In this document: positions 7,229 through 15,194 of the stretch, in pieces
Layout: every line of letters begins with the position of its first letter
Numbering within the stretch: position 1 is the first letter of the stretch
The notes under the pieces: generated by a model
Told to the model about the DNA's origin: nothing
The model's input: only the letters and a program-made list of their open reading frames with translations
Databases searched by the model: none
Program-made: the position numbers and the translations under genes
From: Spirochaetaceae bacterium
Lineage (GTDB): Bacteria; Spirochaetota; Spirochaetia; Treponematales; Breznakiellaceae
Direction: 5' to 3'
Length of the DNA stretch: 27,328 bases
NCBI GenBank assembly: GCA_031257135.1
Contig: JAIRPH010000017.1
Span: 1 to 27,328, forward strand

Positions 7229-7972
7229 ATGAAGCGCTATATTGCTATTGCCCTAGGTCTTTTAGCTGGGGGCGCGGCGTTTGCCCAGCAGTCTACCGAT
7301 CCAAACCGAATCGGCATCGATACTGCCCAGCAGAATTTACAGGAGATCTCTATCGACAAGTTTGAGCATGACAGCTATTGGCGCGGAGTTATCTCCCCTG
7401 ACGACGGCTTCATCAACGCCCGGCTTTTCGAAGGCACTCCGGCGCTCCAATCCGATGACAATCCTAATGGGAAAGCGCCTATTCCTGAAGAAGAAGGACT
7501 CAACCGGCCAGACGATCATGTCCTAGGCGTGCGAGTCGATTTCCTCCACCGGGGGAACATCAGTTTCTACCTCTACCCCAGACGGCCCATCCCTATCGAA
7601 GGGATTACCAAGACGATCTCCGTATGGACAGTGGGAAGAAACTATAACCACACGCTCAAAATCCTGATTCAGGATTTCTTCGGACGCCAGTTCGAGCTTG
7701 AGGTGGGAAAATTGAATTTCCAGGGCTGGAAAAAGCTGACCGTCGCTATTCCTCCTCAGCCCCTTATCGGGAAAGCCGGAATCGTTCAGCGGGATTATCA
7801 CTACACCAACTCTTCTCATCAGTTGGGCATCAAGGTAGTCGGCTTCAGGGTTGACTGCGATCCCGCGGAAACCGCCGGTACCTACTATCTCTATCTGGAC
7901 GACCTGCGAGCGGTTACCGATCTGTTCGCCGAGAATAATCGGGACCCGGATGATATGGCCGATGCATGGTAG
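7229..7972 (+). CDS. FlaA-family periplasmic flagellar filament outer-layer protein (second of pair)
   Basis: A 247-residue exported protein, with a signal peptide of about 19 residues ending AFA/QQS. It shares with the preceding protein an N-terminal segment with KFEHDSYW, a central TKTISVWTVGRNYNHTLKILIQDFFGR block, a GWKKLTV element and the closing YYLYLDDLRAVTDLF, so it belongs to the same FlaA fold but is clearly diverged. Its start at ATG 7229 directly follows the upstream stop, with GGAGGAGG inside the end of the first gene. Transcription of the pair ends at the terminator at 8018-8046. Likely role: second sheath subunit of the periplasmic flagellum. Confidence 0.85.
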   Translation: MKRYIAIALGLLAGGAAFAQQSTDPNRIGIDTAQQNLQEISIDKFEHDSYWRGVISPDDGFINARLFEGTPALQSDDNPNGKAPIPEEEGLNRPDDHVLGVRVDFLHRGNISFYLYPRRPIPIEGITKTISVWTVGRNYNHTLKILIQDFFGRQFELEVGKLNFQGWKKLTVAIPPQPLIGKAGIVQRDYHYTNSSHQLGIKVVGFRVDCDPAETAGTYYLYLDDLRAVTDLFAENNRDPDDMADAW

Positions 7973-8017
7973 AAGTCTAAGTTCCGGTAAAACTCAACAC
8001 AGGCTTTGAACAGCTAT

Positions 8018-8046
8018 AAGGGAGAGGGTAAAACCTCTCCCTTTTT
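8018..8046 (+). terminator. Rho-independent terminator after the flaA pair
   Basis: A 10-bp stem (AAGGGAGAGG at 8018-8027 with CCTCTCCCTT at 8034-8043), a 6-base loop gtaaaa, and a T run to 8046. It lies only 14 bases before the rsmH start, so rsmH needs read-through or a promoter that I cannot identify. Confidence 0.88.
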
Positions 8047-8059
8047 ATATTAGGATAAA

Positions 8060-8998
8060 ATGGATATTGTTCATACTCCAGTGTTGCTGGAAGAGACGAT
8101 TCAATTACTCGCCCCTCGCCAGAGCGGGGAACTTATGATTGACGCAACCTTGGGGGAGGGCGGACATAGTTATACCTTTTTATCCCGATTTCCGGACTTG
8201 CGGATTATCGGCATCGACGCTGATAAAGATATACAGAACATAGCCCGAAAAAGGCTTGCAGAATTTGGGAATCGGATTGAATGGTATACCGGCTGGTCTC
8301 AAGATTTTTTTTCTTCACTTCAGCCGGAAAGCAGGCGTCCTGATACCATACTTATAGATTTAGGGATCAGTCTGTATCACTACCGGAAAGCAGAGCGGGG
8401 GTTCAGTTTTCTACAGGATGAACCCTTAGATATGCGGATCGATACTGCCGATGGAGTCACCGCGGCGGACCTCATTGCCGATCTTTCCGAACAAAAACTG
8501 GCTGACCTGTTGTACGCCAATGGCGAAGAGCGGTATTCCCGGCGCATTGCCCGGCGCATTAAAGCGCAAGGAAAGATAACTAGTTCCAAAGTTCTCGCCG
8601 AGATTGTAGCCCAAGCGGTGCCGCCGGCATACCGATACAGCCCGGTACATCCGGCGACTAAGACCTTTCTCGCTCTGCGTATCGCGGTAAACAGGGAGCT
8701 TGAGCGACTGCCGCCCCTCTTGGAAGCGGCTCTTGATGCGCTTAAACCGGGAGGACGTATGGGAGTGATCGCCTTTCACTCCTTAGAAGATAGAATTGTT
8801 AAAAATTTTTTCCGAGAGAAGGGGAAAAATACGCCGAATACGCCGATACATAAAAAGGAGAAGCGCGGGATAGTCAGCCTTCTCAGCCGGAAAGGCGTTG
8901 TACCGGGAACAGAGGAGGTCCGAAACAACCCGCCTTCTCGGAGCGCCAGACTGCGGGTTGTGGAGAAATATGTGCATGAGTTTAAGGAAGGGCAATGA
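8060..8998 (+). CDS. rsmH: 16S rRNA (cytosine-1402-N4) methyltransferase RsmH
   Basis: A 312-residue SAM-dependent enzyme (MraW) that methylates N4 of C1402 in the ribosomal P site. Visible motifs: HTPVLLEE at 5-12, the SAM loop DATLGEGGHS (28-37), the DLGIS block, a FSFLQDEPLDMR stretch, LRIAVNRELE, and GVIAFHSLEDRIVKNFF near 235-251. Length is typical. ATG 8060 follows AGGA at 8052-8055. It opens the division/wall cluster as in many bacteria, though no mraZ precedes it. Its stop overlaps the ftsL-like start (ATGA). Confidence 0.96.
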   Translation: MDIVHTPVLLEETIQLLAPRQSGELMIDATLGEGGHSYTFLSRFPDLRIIGIDADKDIQNIARKRLAEFGNRIEWYTGWSQDFFSSLQPESRRPDTILIDLGISLYHYRKAERGFSFLQDEPLDMRIDTADGVTAADLIADLSEQKLADLLYANGEERYSRRIARRIKAQGKITSSKVLAEIVAQAVPPAYRYSPVHPATKTFLALRIAVNRELERLPPLLEAALDALKPGGRMGVIAFHSLEDRIVKNFFREKGKNTPNTPIHKKEKRGIVSLLSRKGVVPGTEEVRNNPPSRSARLRVVEKYVHEFKEGQ

Positions 8999-9285
8999 AA
9001 AAACGGCTCATACTTTTATATTTTTTTGCCCTGACTATACCCTTTTTGTTAGGCGTTACCGCGTGGCAGTCCTCTCGATATGCGGCGCTGGAACGGGAAG
9101 TAAAGCGGCTGGAAGATGAGCAGGAAGTGTGGATAGAAAGCAACAAACGCCTTATTGCGGGAATTGCGGTGCTTTCATCGCCGGAGCGGATTGAAAAAAT
9201 AGCGAAAGAAGAATTAGGGTTGTCAAAAATTCGTCCAGAAGATGTATTGCAAATTCGGATTGACCGTGAAAGGAGAAGCCCCTAG
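8995..9285 (+). CDS. ftsL: FtsL-like small division protein
   Basis: A 96-residue bitopic membrane protein: one span at about residues 4-23, a short coiled coil at about 29-52 (REVKRLEDEQEVWIESN), then AVLSSPERIEKIAKEELGLSKI, the usual end of FtsL/DivIC proteins. It would join FtsQ in the complex that activates septal wall synthesis. Sequence is too short to separate FtsL from DivIC/FtsB firmly; the place between rsmH and a mur gene favours FtsL. It overlaps rsmH by four bases and ends directly before murF. Confidence 0.8.
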   Translation: MKKRLILLYFFALTIPFLLGVTAWQSSRYAALEREVKRLEDEQEVWIESNKRLIAGIAVLSSPERIEKIAKEELGLSKIRPEDVLQIRIDRERRSP

Positions 9286-10665
9286 ATGAGTATTATGGAA
9301 TGCGCCGATCTCGCAAAGGCTCTGGGAGGGATACTTATCTCTTTTCGGCAAGGTCCGGCAGGTTTTTCCTCAGTGAGTATCGATTCAAGAACCGTAACCC
9401 CGGGAGCCTTGTTCGTAGCGTTGATAGGAGCCGCTCAGGACGGACATCAGTATGTGAAAGCCGCTTTTGAAAAGGGAGCCGTTGCCGCTTTGATCGCCCG
9501 TTCTCGTTTGGAAGATACTGATTTGAACCTTGAGGAAGCCGCTCAGAAGCGTTCGGGCATCCTTCTGGCGGTTGAAAATACCCTGAAAGGTCTACAGGAT
9601 GCCGCGGCATATTACCTTGAAAGGTTTCCTCGGCTTCTCAAGATTGGTATTACCGGCTCCTCCGGGAAAACAACCGTCAAGGAAATTGCCGGGGCAATGA
9701 TAAGCCGGGAAAAAGCGGTGGTAATGAATCCGGGCAACCTGAATTCCGAAACAGGACTTCCCTTGTCGGTTTTTACGGCGCGCCCCTTCCATGAAGTGGG
9801 AATTTTTGAACTGGGGATGAACCGGCACGGTGAAATAGAGGAGATTACGAAGGTGCTGAAACCTCATATCGCGCTTATTACGAACATTGGATCCGCCCAT
9901 ATTGGTTTTTTCGGCAGTAACTATGCTATTGCTGAGGAAAAAAAGGCGATCTTTTCTCAGTTTACCGGAACTGAACTCGCGCTTATCCCGGGGGATGATC
10001 CTTACCGAGATATTCTTGCCCGCGGAATTAGAGGACGAACCGTGTTCTATGATTCTCAGGCGGAGGTTCAGGATCGAGGGATCGAAGGCTTTGAAATAGT
10101 TTGGGATGGACTTCCCGCTCGTTTCAAACTGCCGGGCAAGCACAACCTTCACAACGCGTTCGCCGCCGCGGCTATCGCCGCCGCGGTGCCGGTACGTCCG
10201 CAGTCGATTCGGGAAGGGCTGGAATCGGCGTCGGCTTTGTTCGGCAGAAGCGAAGTGTTGCAGGGACCCGTAACGGTGATTCGGGATTGCTATAACGCCA
10301 ATCCCGAATCGATGCAGGCGGCAATCGAGCTATGCGACGCGCTTGAAAACGCGGGCAGACGGATATATGTTATCGGCGCTATGCTGGAACTGGGGGCTGA
10401 ATCCCGGAACGCTCACGAGACCCTAGGACGCAGGCTGACCGCTTCCAAAGCGGACCTGATCTGTCTGTACGGCGACGAAACTTTGCCTGCCGAAAAAATC
10501 CTACGCGCGGAAGGGCGGATTTCGTGCTTTCATACCAATAATATAGAAGCGTTAGCCTCTTATCTTTCTGATTACCTGCAAACTGGAGATACGGTACTCT
10601 TAAAAGGATCTCGGGGGTGCGCTTTGGAGCGGCTGACCGGCGTCCTGCTACCGGGAGGGCGTTAG
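9286..10665 (+). CDS. murF: UDP-MurNAc-tripeptide--D-Ala-D-Ala ligase MurF
   Basis: A 459-residue cytoplasmic ligase that adds D-Ala-D-Ala to the UDP-MurNAc tripeptide. The N-terminal domain has SIDSRTVTPGALFVAL (31-46). The ATP loop GITGSSGKTT is at 121-130. The central domain has NPGNLNSETGLP and FELGMNRHGEI, and the C-terminal domain has DCYNANPESMQAA, a MurF signature. Length is normal. It begins the base after the ftsL stop and is followed without gap by mraY. GGAGAAG just upstream of ATG 9286 is the ribosome site. Confidence 0.96.
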   Translation: MSIMECADLAKALGGILISFRQGPAGFSSVSIDSRTVTPGALFVALIGAAQDGHQYVKAAFEKGAVAALIARSRLEDTDLNLEEAAQKRSGILLAVENTLKGLQDAAAYYLERFPRLLKIGITGSSGKTTVKEIAGAMISREKAVVMNPGNLNSETGLPLSVFTARPFHEVGIFELGMNRHGEIEEITKVLKPHIALITNIGSAHIGFFGSNYAIAEEKKAIFSQFTGTELALIPGDDPYRDILARGIRGRTVFYDSQAEVQDRGIEGFEIVWDGLPARFKLPGKHNLHNAFAAAAIAAAVPVRPQSIREGLESASALFGRSEVLQGPVTVIRDCYNANPESMQAAIELCDALENAGRRIYVIGAMLELGAESRNAHETLGRRLTASKADLICLYGDETLPAEKILRAEGRISCFHTNNIEALASYLSDYLQTGDTVLLKGSRGCALERLTGVLLPGGR

Positions 10666-11745
10666 GTGTTTCTCGAATTTCTCTATCCCTTAACCAAATA
10701 TTTTCCTCCGTTCAACGTATTCCAATATCTTTCGTTTCGAGGGGCTTATGCGGCATTGACCACCTTGCTGATCTGCTATATTTTGGGACCTTTGATCATC
10801 GAAGCTCTTCGGAAACTCAAGGTAGGTCAGTCAATCCGGGAAGAGGGACCTGAAACTCACCTGAAAAAAGGCGGCACCCCGACTATGGGGGGCGTACTGA
10901 TTATCTTTTCGGTGGTGCTTTCGATGCTCTTGTGGCAGGATTTAGGCAATCAGAAGGTATGGCTTACGTTGGAAGCGTTTATTGCGCTGGGGATAATCGG
11001 CTTTATCGACGATTACCTCAAGGTGACCCGTCATAACGCTGACGGACTGTCGGCTTGGGCGAAGCTGGCGGGACAGTTTGCCGTAGCTATTGGAGTTATG
11101 CTTTTTCTCTATTTTACAGGCGGCGAGGGAACTACGGTTCTGTATGTTCCGTTTTTTAAAAATCCGGCGGTCGATTTGGGGGTTTTGTGGATTCCTTTTG
11201 GGGTACTGCTTATTGTGGGGGAATCCAATGCGGTAAATTTTTCCGACGGACTGGACGGACTTGCCGGCGGACTGTTGTTGCTGGTATTTATCGCGTTGGC
11301 GATTCTCACCTATCTTACCGGCAGAGCGGATTACTCTGAGTATTTGAAAATACCGTATATTATAGATTCCGGCGAATTAACCGTATTCTGTCTCGCCGTA
11401 GTCGGCGCCTGTATCGGTTTTCTGTGGTTCAACGCCCATCCCGCGGAGGTGTTTATGGGAGACGTCGGAAGCCTGCCCATGGGAGGAGTCATCGCGGTTA
11501 TTTCTTTAATCATCAAAAAGGAGATTCTTACGCTTATCATCGGCGGGGTTTTTGTATTGGAAATCGCCTCGGTAATGATTCAGGTCGCTTCCTATAAATT
11601 ACGCAAGAAACGGGTATTTAAGATGGCTCCTCTTCACCATCATTTTGAGTTATCCGGCTGGGTGGAAACCAAAGTGGTCATCCGTTTCTGGATTTTAGGG
11701 GGTTTATTCGCCATAATCGCTCTTTCCACGTTAAAGATTCAATAG
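10666..11745 (+). CDS. mraY: Phospho-MurNAc-pentapeptide transferase MraY
   Basis: A 359-residue integral membrane enzyme with about ten spans that makes lipid I from undecaprenyl phosphate. The motifs are complete: HLKKGGTPTMGG near 65-76, GFIDDYLK near 111-118, NAVNFSDGLDGLAGG near 189-203, MGDVGSLPMGG near 264-274, and MAPLHHHFELSG near 321-332. It starts at GTG 10666, immediately after the murF stop, with CGGGAGGGCG inside the end of murF as ribosome site. MurG, the next enzyme, is not in this window. Confidence 0.97.
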   Translation: MFLEFLYPLTKYFPPFNVFQYLSFRGAYAALTTLLICYILGPLIIEALRKLKVGQSIREEGPETHLKKGGTPTMGGVLIIFSVVLSMLLWQDLGNQKVWLTLEAFIALGIIGFIDDYLKVTRHNADGLSAWAKLAGQFAVAIGVMLFLYFTGGEGTTVLYVPFFKNPAVDLGVLWIPFGVLLIVGESNAVNFSDGLDGLAGGLLLLVFIALAILTYLTGRADYSEYLKIPYIIDSGELTVFCLAVVGACIGFLWFNAHPAEVFMGDVGSLPMGGVIAVISLIIKKEILTLIIGGVFVLEIASVMIQVASYKLRKKRVFKMAPLHHHFELSGWVETKVVIRFWILGGLFAIIALSTLKIQ

Positions 11746-11778
11746 TATACTATACTTTGTATACGGGAGCGCAGTAAA

Positions 11779-12981
11779 TTGTATCGTTTCAATGTTGAAA
11801 AAGCAGGATATAGACTCCACGTTGATCATATTCTCGTGGCGAGTATTTTTTTTCTCATCGGATTAGGCGTTGTGACGCTTTACTCTTCCTCCTATGTGTA
11901 CGCTGAACGGTTCTTTAATGACGGATTGTATTTAATATCTCGGCAAACGGTTTTTTTAGGGGTAGGTTTAACGCTGTTTTTTATTATTTCCCGGATTAAT
12001 CTCGATGTAGCCCGCCGATGGTCTCTGCCCGGACTTTTTATTCTAGGGACCGCTTTGCTCTGCGTCCTGCCGCTACTGCCGGTGGTGGGAGTGACGAAAA
12101 ACGGCGCGTCCCGATGGTTCCGCATTGGGTCTGAGACGTTTCAGCCTTCTGAATTGGTTAAGCTCGTGTTGCCCTTGTATTTAGCCCATATTTTCGATAA
12201 AAAGCACGATCACATTAACTCTTTGACTAAAGGCATCCTGCCTCCCGCGTTCGTTACCGGTATATTCATCGTATTGATCTCGTTGCAGAACAATTTTTCC
12301 ACCGCCGCTTTTATCGCCATGAACGCTATTTTCATTTTTTATCTTGCCGGCGTGAAACGGCGGTATTTTCTTAGCGGATTGTTTATTTTTCTGCCTTTTG
12401 CGGCGCTCTTGGTTTTGACCAGAGAACATCGGTTCAGACGGCTTATCAGCTTTCTTAACCCCAACTGGGATCCTCACGGCGCGGGCTATCAGGTTCGGGC
12501 GTCGATTATGACCATCGCCTCCGGCGGATTTTGGGGCAAAGGAGTCGGACACGGCATCCGCAAGGTTTCCAGCGTACCGGAAATCCAATCGGACTTCATT
12601 TTTTCCGCTTTTGCGGAAGAAGCGGGGTTTCTCGGGATTATCCTATTTTTTGCGTTATTCGCCGTTTTTGTGAGCCGCGGCTATCGGGCGGCTTTCCGGG
12701 CGGAAGATACCTACCGCAGGCTTTTGGCTTTCGGGCTGGTTACGGAAATTCTGTCCCAAACGCTCATCAATATAGCGGTAGTTTCCGGCTCTGTTCCGGC
12801 AACTGGGATTCCTCTGCCTTTTTTCTCTGCCGGAGGATCGTCGCTTCTTACGACGCTTATTGCGGTAGGAGTTATCGTCAATGTTTCCCGGTCCCGCGGG
12901 GAGCCGGCGGTATTCGGACCGGGGGACATGAAATTCCCTCACCGCTCGGATCCGTGGTATTCTGCCGATGCCGAGGTCTGA
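11779..12981 (+). CDS. ftsW: SEDS-family septal peptidoglycan polymerase FtsW
   Basis: A 400-residue SEDS protein with about ten membrane spans, polymerising lipid II at the septum. Conserved pieces are GASRWFRIGSETFQPSELVKL near 111-131, FLNPNWDPHGAGYQVRAS near 223-240, GGFWGKGVGHG near 246-256, QSDFIFSAFAEEAGF near 270-284, and GIPLPFFSAGGSS near 341-353. It starts at TTG 11779, the only usable in-frame start before the first span, with GGGAG at 11765-11769. RodA is the alternative SEDS member; place between mraY and ftsQ-ftsA-ftsZ supports FtsW. The 33-base gap upstream holds TATACT twice, perhaps a weak promoter. Confidence 0.9.
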   Translation: MYRFNVEKAGYRLHVDHILVASIFFLIGLGVVTLYSSSYVYAERFFNDGLYLISRQTVFLGVGLTLFFIISRINLDVARRWSLPGLFILGTALLCVLPLLPVVGVTKNGASRWFRIGSETFQPSELVKLVLPLYLAHIFDKKHDHINSLTKGILPPAFVTGIFIVLISLQNNFSTAAFIAMNAIFIFYLAGVKRRYFLSGLFIFLPFAALLVLTREHRFRRLISFLNPNWDPHGAGYQVRASIMTIASGGFWGKGVGHGIRKVSSVPEIQSDFIFSAFAEEAGFLGIILFFALFAVFVSRGYRAAFRAEDTYRRLLAFGLVTEILSQTLINIAVVSGSVPATGIPLPFFSAGGSSLLTTLIAVGVIVNVSRSRGEPAVFGPGDMKFPHRSDPWYSADAEV

Positions 12982-12982
12982 T

Positions 12983-13825
12983 ATGCCTGACAATGCCTTT
13001 AAATGTACCTTGAACGAGCAAGAGATGCCTTCCCGGGAATCCATAAAACCGTCGAACATAGAAAAAGCCCTTAAACTGGTTATTCTTATAGCGGTAATTA
13101 TTCTTGGCGGAGAGCTGGTGATGATTCTGCTGGTCAATCCCTGTTTGCCCCTCTCGAAAGTTGATGTGCTGGGAATACCCGGTTTGGATAAAAAGATGAT
13201 TCTTGAAACCGCGGGGATTACCGATAAATCTTCATATATAACGGTGAATTCTCAAAAGGCGGAAAGGAAACTGAAAAAACTTTTGGAAGTAGAATCCGCA
13301 AAGGTTGTAAAACAGTTTCCCGATTCGGTACGGATAACCCTTGAACCTCGGAAGGCGATAGCCATGTCTTTCGGTATGATTGACGGCAAAGTATATCCGT
13401 TTTTTTTCGATAAACAGGGACTGGTATTTATGATCGGCGGCGAGGATCGGAAAGGGACGCCCCCTTTTTCCATACCCATTATATCCGGCGTTTTAGGGGA
13501 AGAACCGTTTCTAGGGATGCGGCTTCCCGGGGTATTCGGAGGACTCTTGGCTAATCTGGAAACCCTCCGGCAGTCTTCGCCGGAATTGCTGGCGGCTATT
13601 TCGGAGGTTCAGGTCAACCGGAATATCTTCGACGGATATGATTTGACCATCTATCCGGTACATAGCCGGGTGAGGATTCGTCTTGGAACGGAATTAAATG
13701 AAGATATGCTTCGATATGTTATGTTGGTGGTGGATGTGTGTATATCAAGAGGCACAAAAATTGAAGAAATTGATTTCAGAACCGGTACCGCGTCATATAC
13801 TATAAAGGAGGCGTCCTCTGGCTAA
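12983..13825 (+). CDS. ftsQ: FtsQ/DivIB division protein
   Basis: A 280-residue bitopic protein: cytoplasmic start of about 30 residues, one membrane span (about 31-50), then a POTRA domain (SKVDVLGIPGLDKKMILETAGI through FPDSVRITLEPRKAIAM) and a beta domain, the FtsQ/DivIB plan. It links FtsL/FtsB to the divisome. ATG 12983 has GAGG at 12973-12976 with good spacing, while an in-frame ATG at 12968 has none and would overlap ftsW more, so 12983 is chosen. Its stop overlaps the start of ftsA by eight bases. Confidence 0.88.
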   Translation: MPDNAFKCTLNEQEMPSRESIKPSNIEKALKLVILIAVIILGGELVMILLVNPCLPLSKVDVLGIPGLDKKMILETAGITDKSSYITVNSQKAERKLKKLLEVESAKVVKQFPDSVRITLEPRKAIAMSFGMIDGKVYPFFFDKQGLVFMIGGEDRKGTPPFSIPIISGVLGEEPFLGMRLPGVFGGLLANLETLRQSSPELLAAISEVQVNRNIFDGYDLTIYPVHSRVRIRLGTELNEDMLRYVMLVVDVCISRGTKIEEIDFRTGTASYTIKEASSG

Positions 13826-15080
13826 CGAAGGATTAGTTGTCGGCCTCGATATAGGCACGACCAAAGTCTGCGCCGTAATCGGCGAGCGTAATGAAAGCGG
13901 GTTTCTGGAGATTACCGGCGTCGGCGTCTGTCCTTCTACCGGATTACGGAAAGGAGTAGTAGTCAATATAGAAGCGACCCTCCAGTCAATAGCCGCGTCC
14001 ATTGAAGCCGCGGAACGAATGAGCGGTCAGGAAGTCCGATCCTGCTGGACCGGCATCGGCGGAAACCACATCGACGGGATCAATTCCCGCGGAGTCGTGG
14101 CGGTAACTGGAAAAAACCGGGAAGACATCCGGGAAATCGGTCCCGACGATATAACCCGCGTACTTGAAGCCGCCCGGGCCGTGGTGATTCCTATGGACCG
14201 GCAGGTTCTGGAAGTCATTCCGCAAAGCTATATCGTTGACGATCAAAGAAATATCCAAGACCCTCTGAATATGATCGGAGTACGCCTTGAAGCGGAAGTT
14301 CACATCATTACCTGCTCGGTGACCAGCGCGCAGAACCTGATAAAGTGCGTAAACCGGGCGGGATTCATCGTGAACGACCTGATCCTTCAGTCCCTTGCCG
14401 CAAGCCGGTCCGTCTTAACCCCGGAAGAGAAGGAAATAGGAGTGGCTTTGATCGATCTCGGCGGCGGCACTACCGACGTACTGGTTTACGCCGACGGCGC
14501 GCCCTATTCCAATATCACCGTCCCCGCGGGGGGAAGCATGATTACCAGCGACATCTCAAAAGTCAAGAATATTTCTTTTGAGACCGCGGAACGGATCAAA
14601 CTTGATACCGGCTGTTGCTGGGAGGCTCTTTTTCGGGAGGACGATTATATCGACGTTCCCGGAGTCGGCGGAAGACCGCCTATGCAGATTCCCCGATCTC
14701 AACTGATGGCTATTATCCGTCCCAGAATGGAAGAGATTTTTAAAATGGTAAAGGATCGAATGGACAAACTTTCCCTTTCCAGACCTTTGGGAGGCGGTAT
14801 TGTGCTGACCGGCGGAGGCGCCCAGCTTTTAGGCGTAGCCGAGCTGGCTCATTACATTTTCGGTTTGCCGGTGCGGATTGGAATTCCCATTTCCGTAGGC
14901 GGACTAGTTGAAGAATATCGAAATCCTATGTATGCTACGGCAGTAGGTCTCGTGCTGGAGGGGAACGACCGGGAACAGAAAACCATCCCTGACCGGGGAC
15001 CAGAAGTTCATATCCGGGAAAAAGGAGAGCCGTCTATTATCGGTAAATTCGTAAACTGGATTAAAACTGAGTTTTTTTAG
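13818..15080 (+). CDS. ftsA: Cell division protein FtsA, apparent CTG start
   Basis: Actin-like protein that ties FtsZ to the membrane. Read from CTG 13818 the product has 420 residues, the common FtsA length, and begins ANEGLVVGLDIGTTKVCAVIGE, containing the phosphate-1 loop DIGTTK (11-16). Further signs are VIPMDRQVLEVIPQ, the phosphate-2 LIDLGGGTTDV and GGGIVLTGGGAQL. The last residues, IIGKFVNWIKTEFF, form the amphipathic membrane helix. No ATG, GTG or TTG lies in frame between the upstream stop (13803-13805) and this domain. CTG sits six bases after AAAGGAGG (13804-13811), so CTG initiation is most likely. The first in-frame ATG, 14019, would delete 67 residues and the nucleotide loop. 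It overlaps ftsQ. Confidence 0.93.
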   Translation: MANEGLVVGLDIGTTKVCAVIGERNESGFLEITGVGVCPSTGLRKGVVVNIEATLQSIAASIEAAERMSGQEVRSCWTGIGGNHIDGINSRGVVAVTGKNREDIREIGPDDITRVLEAARAVVIPMDRQVLEVIPQSYIVDDQRNIQDPLNMIGVRLEAEVHIITCSVTSAQNLIKCVNRAGFIVNDLILQSLAASRSVLTPEEKEIGVALIDLGGGTTDVLVYADGAPYSNITVPAGGSMITSDISKVKNISFETAERIKLDTGCCWEALFREDDYIDVPGVGGRPPMQIPRSQLMAIIRPRMEEIFKMVKDRMDKLSLSRPLGGGIVLTGGGAQLLGVAELAHYIFGLPVRIGIPISVGGLVEEYRNPMYATAVGLVLEGNDREQKTIPDRGPEVHIREKGEPSIIGKFVNWIKTEFF

Positions 15081-15143
15081 CTTTTTCTATAGACTTTTTA
15101 TCAAGAAGGTCTAAAATAGAGATAATGTCTTAGATATACTATT

Positions 15144-15172
15144 TTGATAGATATATAAGTAGATATTATATA
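15144..15172 (+). promoter_or_regulatory. Candidate ftsZ promoter in AT-rich spacer
   Basis: The 114-base ftsA-ftsZ spacer is strikingly AT-rich. TTGATA (15144-15149), 17 bases and TATATA (15167-15172) form one candidate; TTATCA (15098-15103), 17 bases and GATAAT (15121-15126) a second. Either would give ftsZ its own transcript besides read-through. Confidence 0.45.
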
Positions 15173-15194
15173 CCATACTGATTTGGGAGGGAAT

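Noticed and set aside
15069..15130. Seven-T run at the ftsA stop as a programmed frameshift
   Set aside because: A -1 shift would add only about 18 residues without known similarity, and the normal C-terminal membrane helix already ends here.
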